DNA of 64,000 nucleotides from contig WFMF01000505.1 of NCBI GenBank assembly GCA_011033025.1, positions 8,198 through 72,197 on the forward strand. The letters run 5' to 3'. How positions within the stretch are numbered: the first letter of the stretch is position 1; every line of letters begins with the position of its first letter. The stretch comes from Beroe forskalii. Taxonomy: Eukaryota > Ctenophora > Nuda > Beroida > Beroidae. Positions 1 to 11,669 of this stretch are shown one piece after another. The translations under genes and the position numbers were made by a program. The notes beneath the pieces were generated by a model. The model was not told where the DNA came from and did not search any database. It was given only the letters and a program-made list of their open reading frames with translations.

Positions 1-395
1 TCATACTGACTTACTGACATTGGATAATTTTGTTTTGTTCACAATTGATCCAGGCCAGGAACTGTCTTAGAAATCTGCTACACCTACATTCGACTCGATT
101 GAATTGTGCACAAGTTGTAACCTTAACGGTTAATTTCACAACTGCAGTTACTACTTTTTTCACCGACTCAACTTTGATTATCGACCAACCTCTGCCACAA
201 TTAAAATTTAAAGCAATCCATCTGGAATATCTTCCGTTATTCAAGTTATGTCCTTTCTCCATCTTGAGATCTTCAATTTGAAGTTAAAGAAAAGTCAAAA
301 ATTTTCAAAAAGGTACAGCACAGAATTAAAAAGTAATTGCGTAATAGAAAGCACTCGCATACTAACTGATCATAATCTGCACGTGCAAAAAATTT

Positions 396-409
396 GTTTC
401 CATAGCAAC
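396..409 (+). promoter_or_regulatory. X-box-like motif (RFX type)
   Basis: GTTTCCATAGCAAC matches the imperfect palindrome bound by RFX factors (GTYNCC AT RGNAAC form). A CACGTG E-box core lies 15 bp upstream. A near-identical motif lies at 2153-2166, beyond the Merlin element, also downstream of a CACGTG. Function is inference; no adjacent gene is visible. Confidence 0.35.
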
Positions 410-534
410 GGTACCATTATGCACATTTTCCCCATTCGTTTCTCTTGATATTTTCTTGGCAAGCTCAAATTTAAACTGTGCACCCGCACAGACAGACATA
501 ATTCACGTGCCATCTCCAAATTATATATTAGACT

Positions 535-555
535 AGAAGGCCCGTTGGGCCTTCT
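535..555. repeat. Short perfect hairpin
   Basis: AGAAGGCCC and its exact reverse complement are separated by a 3-base loop (GTT). No terminator or gene context is visible. Confidence 0.6.
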
Positions 556-1422
556 GGGTCACAGGACACCCGACCCTTTCAATGCTGGCTACAGGGCACC
601 ACCATGCCAGCATATAATTGCCCTAGTCAGGACCCTGGTTTCTTAGGCTTGAAAAGTTGAAAAAATGGACATTAAAGTACGCAGTATTTTCAAAATTCAT
701 GAGCCACAACGCAAGTTTCATAAATAATAATATTGAATTATGAAAATTAATGACAAAACAATTGAAACGTATGAAATTGGAATAAAATGAACAATTGCGG
801 TTTTTAAGTTTGGAAGTGTCAAATGTGATATCTTACACTAAGTTAGTCATTGATGCAATTTTTTGTTACTGGGGGTGGGGGTGCAACGTAACGAAATTAC
901 GAAATATTCACATAAGGGCTTTGAAAATATAGACCAAATTTTACGATTGCATATTAACCTCGAACAAACAGCTGTTAAATAAGAAGAACTCAAAAATAAT
1001 GTTTTTTAATCTTAAGTTCAGATTAGGAGAATAGATGGGCAACAAATTTGAATCTGAGCTCATTAAAATCAAAATTTTTTGCATTTTTATCTTTTCATAA
1101 CCCACTTCTAGCTTCAGTAAATAATTGAATTCCTCATTCCGTCGAATTCTCGCAGCAAACCATCGAATTGTTTTCTTGAAAGAATTACCGCTAATTTTCA
1201 TAATGGAACAACTCTTACCATTTCTCCTACGACGGTGATAAGTTAGTTCTCGGTCAAAAACTTTTTACCGAACTCGAAAATTCTATTGGGAACGTATAAA
1301 TTATAAGGCAGTCTTGAACTATTCCGACACGACCGGCTGGCCGGCCGGCTAGCCGACCGGCCAGCCGGCCGGCTAGCCGGTTAGCCGGTTGGTACTAACT
1401 TAGTACCAACTGCAACGCCCAG

Positions 1423-1875
1423 ATGGCGTGGACTTCCTGTTCTGCAACCCACTACAGAGATGGTTCCTGCTGGAGATGCCCTAGCTGTGGAGTATACCGC
1501 TCAATCAGACACAACTCCATCCTGGATCAGCAGAACATAACCTTCACGCAGTTCATCTGGCTCCTCCACGCCTTCTCCAACAAGAACAACACCAACGTTA
1601 ACATTGCGGAGTACACGGGACTGTCAGAGCACTCTGTGTCGGTGTGGGTGGGCAAGCTACTAACCTGCTTGGCGGAGTACCTGTATAAGAACCCTGTGGT
1701 GCTCGGCGGACATGGTGTGGTGGTGGAGGTGGACGAGAGTAAATATGGGAAGCGGAAGAACAACCGAGGATCATGGCGGGATGGCAAACGAAGGTTTGGA
1801 GAAGGAAGGCAAAGGGGTGTTGGAGAAGGGGTTAGCCGGCCGGCTAACCGGCTGTCCGGTTGGCTCACCGGCTAG
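1423..1875 (+). pseudogene. Truncated Merlin transposase
   Basis: The reading frame looks like the start of an ISXO2/Merlin DDE transposase. It has a zinc-ribbon half (WRCPSC, about residues 17-22), then a helix-turn-helix-like segment (GLSEHSVSVWVGKLL), then GGHG and VEVDESKYGKRKNNRG, which in this family carries the first catalytic Asp. After about residue 118 the frame passes into the CCGG/CTAG satellite and no later catalytic residues are present, so it cannot be an active enzyme. The start is arbitrary because the upstream Cys pair of the ribbon is also missing. Confidence 0.8.
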
Positions 1876-2053
1876 CCGACCGGCTAACCGACCGGCTAGC
1901 CGGCCGGCTAACTGGCAAGCCGGGCGGCTAGCCGACCGGCTGATTGACTAGCCGGCCGGCTGGCCGGCCGGCTAGCCGACCGGCCAGCCGGCCGGCTAAC
2001 CGGCTAGCCGGCCGGCTGGCCGGTCGGCTAGCCGGCCGGCCAGCCGGTCGTGT
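1831..2053. repeat. GC-rich palindromic-word array (CCGGCCGGCTAG)
   Basis: Degenerate 8-12 bp self-complementary words (GCCGGC, CTAG, GGCCGGCC) are repeated without a fixed period. A shorter block lies at 1331-1391 in mirrored position, so the element can fold on itself. Confidence 0.8.
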
Positions 2054-2066
2054 CGGAATAGTTCAA

Positions 2067-2812
2067 CAGTGGAAACGTTTTCAAAATATACAACAACGAA
2101 ATGGCAGATTCTTCGTGAAAATGCACGTGCAGTTTTGCGCGCGCTAGCCCATGTATCCATAGCAACGCGCTCAACTGGTGAATCAAATCTAAAACTCGAT
2201 CATGTTTTTTCGACCCTTTTCCAACTTTGAGCGTTAACCACAAAATCTAAAGCCTTTATTCAAAAAAGAAGAATGTAGCAATACGAAGACACCTTTTTTC
2301 TACCACCCTGCAAAAAATCGCGGTTTTTCAACTCCTAGTTTGTCAGATTTTCTGGGAGAGCGGAAGCTCCTACCTTGAACTGCCTCTTTCGATTATAATA
2401 ATAGATTATACCCCTCCCAAGCTTGTTTTAGCGACCGTGTAAGTTTGGTTATACGGTCTTCACTAAATTACAGTGCAAAAAAGCTTAAAATGAAATTTGA
2501 CTTTATAAAGGAGCACTCAAAAATCTACTTAAGCATTGAATCCGGACAAGAGTCGTCAGACTCTTGTCCTGTTGTTTGGTCATAGAATAGTTGGTCCCAG
2601 CTGTTTCCGATCGGGGTATAATCCGGTTCCATGATCTCAGCTGTGACCGTATACCTTCGATAATGAACTCGGCAGTCGGCACGCCTCGTCCATTATCCGC
2701 CTTACACAGTCTCGGTTGTCGCCTCGACCATGTAAGTTGCGGTATACGGTCACCACTTCGACATGTAACCGCTTAATCTACAAGGGACCGGACGGTAGAA
2801 TATAACCTTACA
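2067..2812. other. Intergenic; hairpin and dispersed-repeat piece
   Basis: No gene seen. It contains a second X-box-like site (2153-2166), an 11-bp-stem hairpin (2544-2569) and, at about 2590-2790, a piece of a dispersed repeat also seen near 34620-34700 and 57900-58030 (shared CTCGTCCATTATCC and CATGTAAGTTG words). It ends at the outer border of the inverted duplication. Confidence 0.55.
2544..2569. repeat. Perfect 11-bp-stem hairpin
   Basis: GGACAAGAGTC and its exact reverse complement flank a 4-base loop. It is not followed by a U-run and no gene lies next to it. Confidence 0.6.
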
Positions 2813-3254
2813 CAGGTGTTTCGAGTTCGAAAAATGAGATTTCAAAGTTGCGCGGTGCCACATACGTACGTGGGTCGTGGATATACTGTTAAATCAATAT
2901 CACGTACGTACAAATAGCGGTCGTTTGGAAATTTCAGAAGTCGTTCTCAGATCTCGCAACATCTATGTAATACTCTCAGAATGAGTTCTGCTGTAATGCT
3001 CCTTATTTAGCTCGTCCTTAAATTACAATAGTATGAGTAGTAATGTAAAACTCTTTGACTTGCTAATGAAGATATTTTGTCTCTCTTACAGTGTATCACT
3101 GTACGAGAGACAAAGTATATTTCTTTCGTTATAGATAGAAATTTATAAATGGTTTCATTTTTCTCCACGACATAACCGTTACGTCTTGATTTAACCAATT
3201 CAAACTGTTATTTTTTGGCGATATGTTTGAGACTTAGAAAACAAGCAGCACCCC

Positions 3255-5264
3255 ACCCCTGAAGCAACCCAAACCCCTCCCTTTATCTAACCTCTGAGTG
3301 TCTGGGAGGACTCTGTGTCTCCTCCTTACCACCCCTCCCCTGAAGCAACCCAGACCCCTCCCTTCATCTAACCTCTGAGTGTCTGGGAGGACTCTGTGTC
3401 TCCTCCTTACCACCCCTCCCCTGAAGCAACCCAAACCCCTCCCTTCATCTAACCTCTGAGTGTCTGGGAGGACTTTGTGTCTCCTCCTTACCACATCTCC
3501 CCTGAAGCAACCCAAACCCCTCCCTTCATCTAACCTCTGAGTGTCTGGGAGGACTCTGTGTCTCCTCCTTACCACCCCTTCCCTGAAGCAACCCAAACCC
3601 CTCCCTTCATCTAACCTCTGAGTGTCTGGGAGGACTCTGTGTCTCCTCCTTACCACCCCTCCCCTGAAGCAACCCAAACCCCTCCCTTCATCTAACCTCT
3701 GAGTGTCTGGGAGGACTTTGTGTCTCCTCCTTACCACCCCTCCCCTGAAGCAACCTAAACCCCTCCCTTCATCTAACCTCTGAGTGTCTGGGAGGACTCT
3801 GTGTCTCCTCCTTACCACCCCTCCCTGAAGCAACCCAAACCCCTCCCTTCATCTAACCTCTGAGTGTCTGGGAGGACTCTGTGTCTCCTCCTTACCACCC
3901 CTCCCCTGAAGCAACCCAAACCCCTCCCTTCATCTAACCTCTGAGTGTCTGGGAGGACTCTGTGTCTCCTCCTTACCACCCCTCCCCTGAAGCAACCCAA
4001 ACCCCTCCCTTCATCTAACCTCTGAGTGTCTGGGAGGACTCTGTGTCTCCTCCTTACCACCCCTCCCCTGAAGCAACCCAAACCCCTCCTTCATCTAACC
4101 TCTGAGTGTCTGGGAGGACTCTGTGTCCTCCCTCACCACCCCTCCCTGAAGCAACCCAAACCCCTCCCGTCATCTAACCTCTGAGTGTCTGGGAGGACTC
4201 TGTGTCTCCTCCTCACCACCCCTCCCCTGAAGCAACCCAAACCCCTCCCTTCATCTAACCTCTGAGTGTCTGGGAGGACCCTGTGTCTCCTCCTCACCAC
4301 CCTCCCCTGAAGCAACCCAAACCCCTCCCTTTATCTAACATCTGAGTGTCTGGGAGGACCCTGTGTCTCCTCCTTACCACCCCTCCCCTGAAGCAACCCA
4401 AACCCCTCCCTTCATCTAACCTCTGAGTGTCTGGGAGGACTCTGTGTCTCCTCCTCACCACCCCTCCCCTGAAGCAACCCAAACCCCTCCCGTCATCTAA
4501 CCTCTGAGTGTCTGGGAGGACTCTGTGTCTCCTCCTCACCACCCCTCCCCTGAAGCAACCCAAACCCCTCCCTTCATCTAACCTCTGAGTGTCTGGGAGG
4601 ACCCTGTGTCTCCTCCTCACCACCCTCCCTGAAGCAACCCAAACCCCTCCCTTTATCTAACCTCTGAGTGTCTGGGAGGACCTGTGTCTCCTCCTCACCA
4701 CCCCTCCCTGAAGCAACCCAAACCCCTCCCTTCATCTAACCTCTGAGTGTCTGGGATGACTCTGTGTCTCCTCCTCACCACCCCTCCCCTGAAGCAACCC
4801 AAACCCCTCCCTCTATCTAACCTCTGAGTGTCTGGGAGGACCCTGTGTCTCCTCCTCACCACCCCTCCCCTGAAGCAACCCAAACCCCTCCCTTCATCTA
4901 ACCTCTGAGTGTCTGGGAGGACTCTGTGTCTCCTCCTCACCACCCCTCCCCTGAAGCAACCCAAACCCCTCCCTTTATCTAACCTCTGAGTGTCTGGGAT
5001 GACTCTGTGTCTCCTCCTCACCACCCCTCCCCTGAAGCAACCCAAACCCCTCCCTTCATCTAACCTCTGAGTGTCTGGGAGGACTCTGTGTCTCCTCCTT
5101 ACCACCCCTCCCCTGAAGCAACCCAAACCCCTCCCTTCATCTAACCTCTGAGTGTCTGGAAGGACTCTGTGTCTCCTCCTCACCACCCCTCCCCTGAAGC
5201 AACCCAAACCCCTCCCTTCATCTAACCTCTGAGTGTCTGGGAGGACTCTGTGTCTCCTCCTCAC
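3255..5264 (-). repeat. 81-bp minisatellite anchored at a splice donor (left arm)
   Basis: About 25 copies of an 81-bp unit; most units stay open on the minus strand because 81 is a multiple of 3 (repeated peptide VVRRRHRVLPDTQRLDEG...). The array begins at the base after exon 3. The authentic donor GTGAGGAGG recurs in each unit as GTGAGGAGG or GTAAGGAGG, so it is a tandem series of 5' splice-site copies. Single-base indels interrupt the frame at several units. I regard it as intronic, not as a coding repeat. Confidence 0.9.
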
Positions 5265-5415
5265 AACTGCAATGCCCTCCGGGTTGATGCGGACCTCCAC
5301 CTCCTTGTAGTAGTCGTCCTGATCGCTGCCCTGGGACGGGGAGAGCAGGCTGCAGTCGAACACGTCCTCGTCCCTCTTGTAGAACACCTCGTCTTTCAGC
5401 TCGCTCGAACTCAGT
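5265..5415 (-). CDS. Exon 3 of unrecognised gene, left copy
   Basis: This exon follows a CAG acceptor with a pyrimidine tract and ends at GTGAGG. It joins exon 2 in phase (AG + A), giving RR-LSSSELKDEVFYKRD. It encodes an acidic, conserved-looking segment (KDEVFYKRDEDVFDC..., ...GSDQDDYYKEVEVRINPE). No family is recognised. The left copy has no downstream exon: the duplicated arm stops near 2813, before the equivalent of the ORF at 32699-33288. If that ORF belongs to the gene, this copy is 3'-truncated. Confidence 0.7.
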
Positions 5416-5841
5416 CTGACAAGGAGAGAATGGGTTAGATAACCAATAATTTTCTCCGCGTTAAGCATAGACCAAAGTTGTGCAGATAGCCGAAACCTTA
5501 AATGTCGATTATCGATACAATTAATTTCCGTCAAAACTTCAATGTTTGCCTTTTTTGTCGTTTAATCGTTGCTATCATTCTGTCCTTATTGTGGTTTCAT
5601 TGTTCATTGTTGAGTTATTATGATTAGAAAGTTGTTACCGGTATAAACCGCTTAACAAGGGCCGCTAGAAAATGCAGAGTTGCAACCTAAAACCTTATTA
5701 TGCGAGAAGGAAATTCCCACGAAGCGGTTGAAGCCGCAATCTCAGATAGATAATTACTCCTAAAATGTCAAGGAAGTGGGTTGGAATAGGAGTTAAGCAG
5801 CTAAAATATCAAACTGCTGGGTAGGAGTTACCCAGTATCTA

Positions 5842-6247
5842 CAAGTACTCTCCAGTGCCAAATAGAAGGGGGTCGAAATAAACGTCTTTGGGTAGTGAAT
5901 TAGCAGAATCACTGCAAACGGTGGGGTCTCAAATAAACGGGTGGTGATGGGATGATGAGACTCTAGTCACAAAATTATCAAATTGGGAGAGGAAAAAAGC
6001 AATCTGTATGAAGCTGTGATCAAAATATTTGCTGTATTATTACCTTGGACACTTTATTTCATATAAGAATATTATTTTTTGGTCAATTCGCTGTTTAAAT
6101 CTGCTTTCAGAAAAATTTATTTTAAAAAATCCAAAAAAATGAGCTAACGAAGAGGTTGCTTAATAAGCGTCTTCAGCTGGGAAAAAAGTCAAAAATTTGC
6201 TAACGTCTCCCCCCCCCCCTTTTATTTGGCACTGGAGAGTACACTTG
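5842..6247. mobile_element. 406-bp TIR element, left arm only
   Basis: Ends CAAGTACTCTCCAGTGCC and the inverse of CAAGTGTACTCTCCAGTGCC. It sits in intron 2 of the left gene copy. The right arm (about 27440) lacks it and reads CTACACTAG at the site, so this is an insertion in the left arm or an excision from the right. It is non-coding and contains a long C-run. TA precedes the left end; the exact target duplication is ambiguous. Confidence 0.75.
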
Positions 6248-6285
6248 TCAGGGAAAACGATTCTCCATCTCAGCAGCTCACTAAC

Positions 6286-7870
6286 CTCCTCGAATCCAAG
6301 TTTCGCTTGTCTCTGATTTCCCCAATCTTCTGCGTGCACTGAGCGAGGGACTCTGAGTCCTCCAGCTCTTTCTTTATCTCCTTTAGTTTCCTCTGAAGGG
6401 AGGCTGAAGTCACATCGCCACTCTTAGGCGGACTGTATCTCTTCAGAAGTTCCTGCATTTCTCCGTTCTTAGTGCCGCCACAGGGCGCCACTTCTCTGTT
6501 GTTGCCACTTATTCTCTGCACTTCTTTATGGTCGTCAGTAAGTGGCATATCTGATCTCTGGTTTTCCAAAGATGTCACACCTCTCGTGTTGTCAGTAGGT
6601 GATAACGGGTGATTGCATTGACTACACTTTTTCCCTGGAATGTGAACTGCCCTCAGAGCTTTGGGCTTCACCAGGGTCTCCTTAACATGGCTGATGTCAG
6701 TGCTGAAGTTGATGCTATTTGGACGAGGTTTGGTGGAGGATGTGACAGGTATCTTGAAGATCTCTGCTTCCTGTTTGCAGGGGCGTGAGGAAGGTGCTGG
6801 GGGTTGCTTGGTGTCTGTATTTTGGCTGCAGGGAAGGGGAGGTGAAGGGGACATGGCAATGTCACTTGGAGACGGAGACATGACACCAGCAGTGTCACTT
6901 GGAGACGGGGACATGGCACCAGCAGTGTCGCTTGGAGACGGGGACATGACACCAGCAGTTTCATTTGATAGAGACATGTCCCGTGATAAAGACATGTCCC
7001 GTGATAAAGACATGTCACGTGATAAAGACATGTCACGTGATAAAGACATGTCACGTGACAGAGACATGTCACGTGACAGAGACATGTCGCGTGAGAGAGT
7101 ACTCCCCCTACTCTGAGACTCCTCCACCTGAAAGCTGCAGGCAGACTCCTCCAAGGAGCCCCGGGGTGCATACGGCAAGTGGATGGTGTTCTTAGGATGG
7201 ACTAGCGGACTCACCAGACCTCTCCCGCCTGAGCTAGAACCTGGAAGGTCGCCAGAATACTTCCTTCCTGAGGACACCGGGAATCCGGTCTCCATGACAA
7301 TGGGCACCGGAGGATCAGACACTTTCCTCATCACTTGGCTTAGTTCATCTCCCTGCTTCTCCTGCTTCTTCTTCCCTTTGAAGATGAAGGGAGAAAATGC
7401 TCGTTTTAGCGAATGTAACGAGGAGTTTCCGGACTTCTTAGTTTTATTGACCTGCGCCTCAGATTGAGTCCTGCGGATATCCTTGTGGTTGCCTGAGTGT
7501 CTCTTGCCTGAGTATCTGAGCTTGCCGAGTGAGCTGCCCTTGCTGGGAGCGTTGTCTGGGGTTGTGGTAGGTGGGGTAGTGTGGTCTGGCATGATGTCCC
7601 CTGCTGATCTGAGGGAGTAGTCGCTCCCCGTGGAGGGCTGCGAGTCAGCAGCTAGGTTCTGTAGGTGAAGGGTCCGCGTCAGACATCTGTCCGACTGGAA
7701 CTTGTCGCGATGATTCAGGTTGAGGAATACGTTGCCGGACAACAAACAAAAGGGAGAAGAGGCACTAGAGCTGTTATCAGAGGGACACTTGACACTCTGC
7801 GCTGAGAGGAATGTGCCGGCGAAGTGAGCGTCAACTCCCCCGCCCTTACGCGCCTTGCTCTGCAACATTC
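6286..7870 (-). CDS. Exon 2 of unrecognised gene, left copy
   Basis: A 1.6 kb exon; the first ATG is at 7868, two bases inside an exon that follows a TTTTCCAG acceptor. The donor is GTTAGTGA after codon ...RRNLDSRR. The product is Ser/Pro-rich and basic. A segment rich in Lys (SLKRAFSPFIFKGKKKQEK) is followed by seven copies of LSRDMS, then three MSPSPSDTAG-type repeats, a C-x-x-C motif (CSQCNHPL), and a likely coiled coil near the end (LQRKLKEIKKELEDSES). This suggests a cytoplasmic scaffold or signalling protein, but no family is recognised. The frame is open throughout. The MSPSPSD repeat has one more unit than the right-arm copy. Confidence 0.75.
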
Positions 7871-10800
7871 CTGGAAAAGAGACAAACGAGTCAGCAAATG
7901 ACTTACTTTGTGTTACGCTCTTAATGTAATCACAGCTTTAAAAACATATATATTATGCTGTATATTCCCCTATTACTCTATTAGAGCGACTTTATATTTA
8001 GGTTCCGTGTGAGTTTCACTCGTACGATAATATACGCGTGAAACCTTACACTCAGGCCATCACAGCACTTCTACGGTTAAAAACATACGTGTCAGAGATT
8101 AATTAGCGTATTTCATATCAAATTCCGCGGCAATTAACTCGAATGTACCAGTTCTACACTTGAAACGGCTCAGGTTGGTACTGGTATGACCGGGATAAAA
8201 AATGGTGCTAATTTCTCTAAATGGAATGAGAATAAAGAAAGAGCACATCATTACGCATAGGGGAGGATCTGAAGCTTGCGAAGCACTATTTCCATGCGGC
8301 ATACCTACTACATATTTGAGTGTAAACTGTAATCAACTTTTATTAACTTATTAATATCTGAGGGTCACGATAAAAATTTCAGTCGATTGTAGCGAATAAT
8401 CTTAATAAATCGTGAAGAATAGTCTAAGAATGGAGCTGGAGGGAAAGCCCTGCTATAAAGAAGGAAGGAGATTTGTGGGAAATAACAAAAAACATGAGTA
8501 GTGAGAGTGGCAGCAGTATACCGTGTTCCCATACATTCTAACAAGCATGGGAGGGGCTGAACGAATTAACAGCACACTATTCAAATAAAGAAATAAAGCA
8601 AATAGTGATACACAACAGCCAGACAACAGATCGGGTACAAGACGTCGTCCCTTGGGACACCTCTCCTACATACTACATAGGGGGACTGATCTCTCGCAGA
8701 TACGTATTCCCCTATTGTATAGCACACTTATTCGACGACCGACGTGTATCCCCGGCGTACAAAAGGCACCAAGGGAGCGCCAAAGGGGCATCGGGCGGGC
8801 ACCTGTGCCCTGAGCGAGACTCGCAAAACGGGACCATACTCACTACTCATGACAAATCGACAAAACTAGAGTAGAAAATTAGTGTGAACATGCGCGCACA
8901 TTGCGCTTGTTCACAGCAAATATGGCAATAATATGTTCTGATATTGATTTTTAGCAGTTGTGGCAAAAGAGATTATCTAAATATCTAGTCTTTCAAATTC
9001 ATAGGTAACCAAATCGTGGAGACCACACAAATAAAACATTCTTTTCTATCGACAGAAAAGCGGTAGACGTCTTTAGGCACCGACTCCTTGATCTGAGACG
9101 TCGTCTTTTTGACGATTTGGCTGACAGCTACCAGTCAAAAGAGGCGCACTACACTTGTATACTAGAGTACTGGGTATACATCATACTATTATAGTTTCCT
9201 GAGCACTATTATTGCTATTGCTGTCATGTTGTACATTGTAATGCAGGAGTTAAATGTGGCGTATGACGTGGCAATCAAAAGTACAATTTCAACAGACAAA
9301 GTCTGACCAGAGAACAGCGACAATTCAAAGCGATGCAACCAGAGCTTTTCATGAAACCAAACTTGGAGGGAGTAAAAGCTTAAAAGGTAGCCACAAATAA
9401 AGGAAGTGATGATAAGGTGTGGTGTTGAACGGAGAGCGCAATTGACACAACAGCTGCTCATTGGCAATTGTGAGAAATACAATTCATGTATTAAAAAGTT
9501 AAAACTCCATGAATGGCAACATCTTCGATTGATAATAACATTAAACATTGTTTATCTCAGTACACCCCACTCGAAACGGGTGAGGTGTTGTCGTAAGCAA
9601 TGGCGATAGGATGATTGGGTCTGAAGTTTTCTAGGATAAACTGGGTTTTCCTTGTTCACTTCGATTGACTGGGCTTGTGGCATGAATAGACCGAAGTCAT
9701 TTTCTTGAACGAAGTTATAATGGCCGAAACCGAAGTCGAGGCCGAAGGTGGAAAAATCATTAATAATTTATCAATCACCAAATCAATTAATTGATTATGG
9801 TTTTTACTTTTTTTTATAAAAATTATCTTATTATGTGGAAGTCACTGATTAGAATTTTAGGAACTGATTAGGAAATTTAATTCGTATGATCCACGGTAGC
9901 AAAATTTTAGGCCAAAAATCAATTTGTTTAATGACTAATTTGTGATTGATATCTTAAATAAACTACGGTCAAACTTCGGCAACTTTTGGTCCTGGTGTAC
10001 GGCATCTGTGACAGAACAGTTTACGCTTTGCCCCCTGCTGCGAGGGGCATCACTGCTGTTGTGATGTTTTTCAACAACTGAAGGTGACTAGCACCAGAGT
10101 TGTAGGCTAGCGTAGCGCTCGTCAGCTCAGACCCCTCTGTCAGGGATGGAAACAGAGCGGGACAGTTTCCAGGGCAGCTACGTGGAGCAAAGCAATTGCC
10201 CCTGCCCCCTCGAATAAGAGTAGTCCAGAGACAAGATTTCTTGAAAAACCAAATGCAACATCATATTATATAGAAAGTGAAACCGAGAAGCAGGCGTGAA
10301 CAATGAAAGAAATAGTTACCTTAGCAAAGAAAAATGCCTGTTCTCAATAGGGAATGTTAAAACTGAGTAGGTCACAGTTCATCGAATGTTCAATAAACGC
10401 ATGGTAGGCAAACTCTCTCATCACGAAGAACAGAAGTAGGTACAAAACCAGGACTATGTCTCACGGTCCAAGCAAGATAGCGAGATAAGCGGCAGATAAG
10501 CAATTACACAATTATTAGGCCTATTTTAATTACAAGGCAGTGCACAACAAAGGCCGCTAATGAGATAATTAATGAAGTAATTCCTAAAATATACGAGTCA
10601 TCTTGGGCATTTTACAATTCGCATTTATAAGTGCCTTTATACCCAACCAACTCATGGCAGGAAGATGGGTGATGAAGGAACATGGTCCATGAGGAATCCG
10701 TTGGTTTTATACTTCTATACTTTCTATGCAATCCGACAATGCACTTTTGTGTGGTCAACATATCATTACTGTGTAACAAGCGAAAGTGCCCTGTACAAAA

Positions 10801-11669
10801 CAGAGTGCCCTGTACAAAACAACGCGCAACTCCCAGGGAGCATTAAAACAAACTGACGGCAGAATGCTGCCGGAATGACAGAACATGACGTAAGAAATGC
10901 GTGGTTTGCAAGCATTGCAAGCAAGGTGCTACTCCGCACTGTGTAATGTGTATACCAGCTAATTACTTAATTAGGAGAACCCACAGTGCTCCTTGCATAG
11001 GAGTTCAGCTGGTAGCTCACTGCTGATTGCATGCCAACAGCCTGGTATCTTGGGAGGTTGTGGGGGCCTAGTACATACACTCGGTATAGGGGAATTACGG
11101 GGGATATGGCATACCTAACTTTAGAGATATTTTACGATCAGATTATGTTCATTTGAATCATATTTTTTTTAATTAAGGATTGTTTTGCGACATTTTAAAC
11201 ATGTTAAAGCCAGTGTGAACACAATTCTTTGCTTGGTAAGGCATAAAAGCATGTATACCATTTAACCTGTAAAAATACAATCTCATTTTGTTTTGGTGAA
11301 ATGGTACATTCAGATTTTGGGGAATTGGCATATGCCATTTGACCAAAATTTTGGTGTACCAAATAACCAAAAACTTATAATTATACTTTTAATGAGGAAA
11401 ATGTACTCTATCCACCATAGCACTACTATATTCTCTTATTATTGCACAATAATCGTGGGATTTGATGATATGCATATTATAATATATGTAATAAAGGAGT
11501 TGATCTATCACATTATTGGGCTATAGTCCAATAGTCGTTCATCTTCGAACTCCAGGATTGATTCAAGTCTCTTTGACTTTCCAACAGCCGTTTTGGGTTT
11601 TGGTAGCAAAAGAACAATGTTCTCTATAGCATGTTTACATAGGTCCTCCTCATCAGGATATGTGAACTT

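Larger units (their letters stand above)
1..1313. other. AT-rich non-coding stretch, no gene seen
   Basis: No convincing coding sequence; the short open frames here have low-complexity composition and no recognisable domain. It holds a perfect 9-bp-stem hairpin (535-555) and an RFX-type X-box match (396-409). It ends at the Merlin terminal repeat. Confidence 0.6.
1314..2066. mobile_element. Merlin (IS1016/ISXO2-like) DNA transposon, internally deleted
   Basis: The ends are inverted repeats: TTGAACTATTCCGACACGAC at 1314 and its reverse complement ending at 2066. Inside is the front part of a Merlin transposase. Next to both ends are runs of the GC-rich word CCGGCCGGCTAG (1331-1391 and about 1831-2053), so the subterminal DNA has expanded into a satellite. 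No clean 8-9 bp target duplication is visible. The element is 753 bp, far shorter than an autonomous copy. Confidence 0.75.
2813..11088 (-). repeat. Left arm of large inverted duplication
   Basis: This arm is the reverse complement of 17062-32411. Matches include the exon pair at 5265-7870, the flank at 8100-8330, GC-rich DNA at 9990-10220 and the block at 3000-3200. Identity by eye is high, with scattered substitutions. The arm is shorter because the right arm holds extra insertions; it has one private insertion (5842-6247). The outer border is near 2813 and the inner border near 11088. The only gene recognised here is the two-exon copy; 7930-11088 otherwise shows no exon I can support. Confidence 0.93.

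Noticed and set aside
6661-7195. Overlapping ORFs with RDMSRDKDMSRD or TCHVIKTCHV repeats
   Set aside because: They are other-frame shadows of the LSRDMS coding repeat in exon 2; codon context supports the minus-strand frame.
8099-8302. 67-residue ORF identical in both arms (MPHGNSASQASDPP...)
   Set aside because: Identity is explained by the young duplication; there is no domain and no splice context.
9189-9548. 119-residue minus-strand ORF in the left arm
   Set aside because: The right-arm counterpart is interrupted by a small duplication, composition is not protein-like, and no domain is seen.
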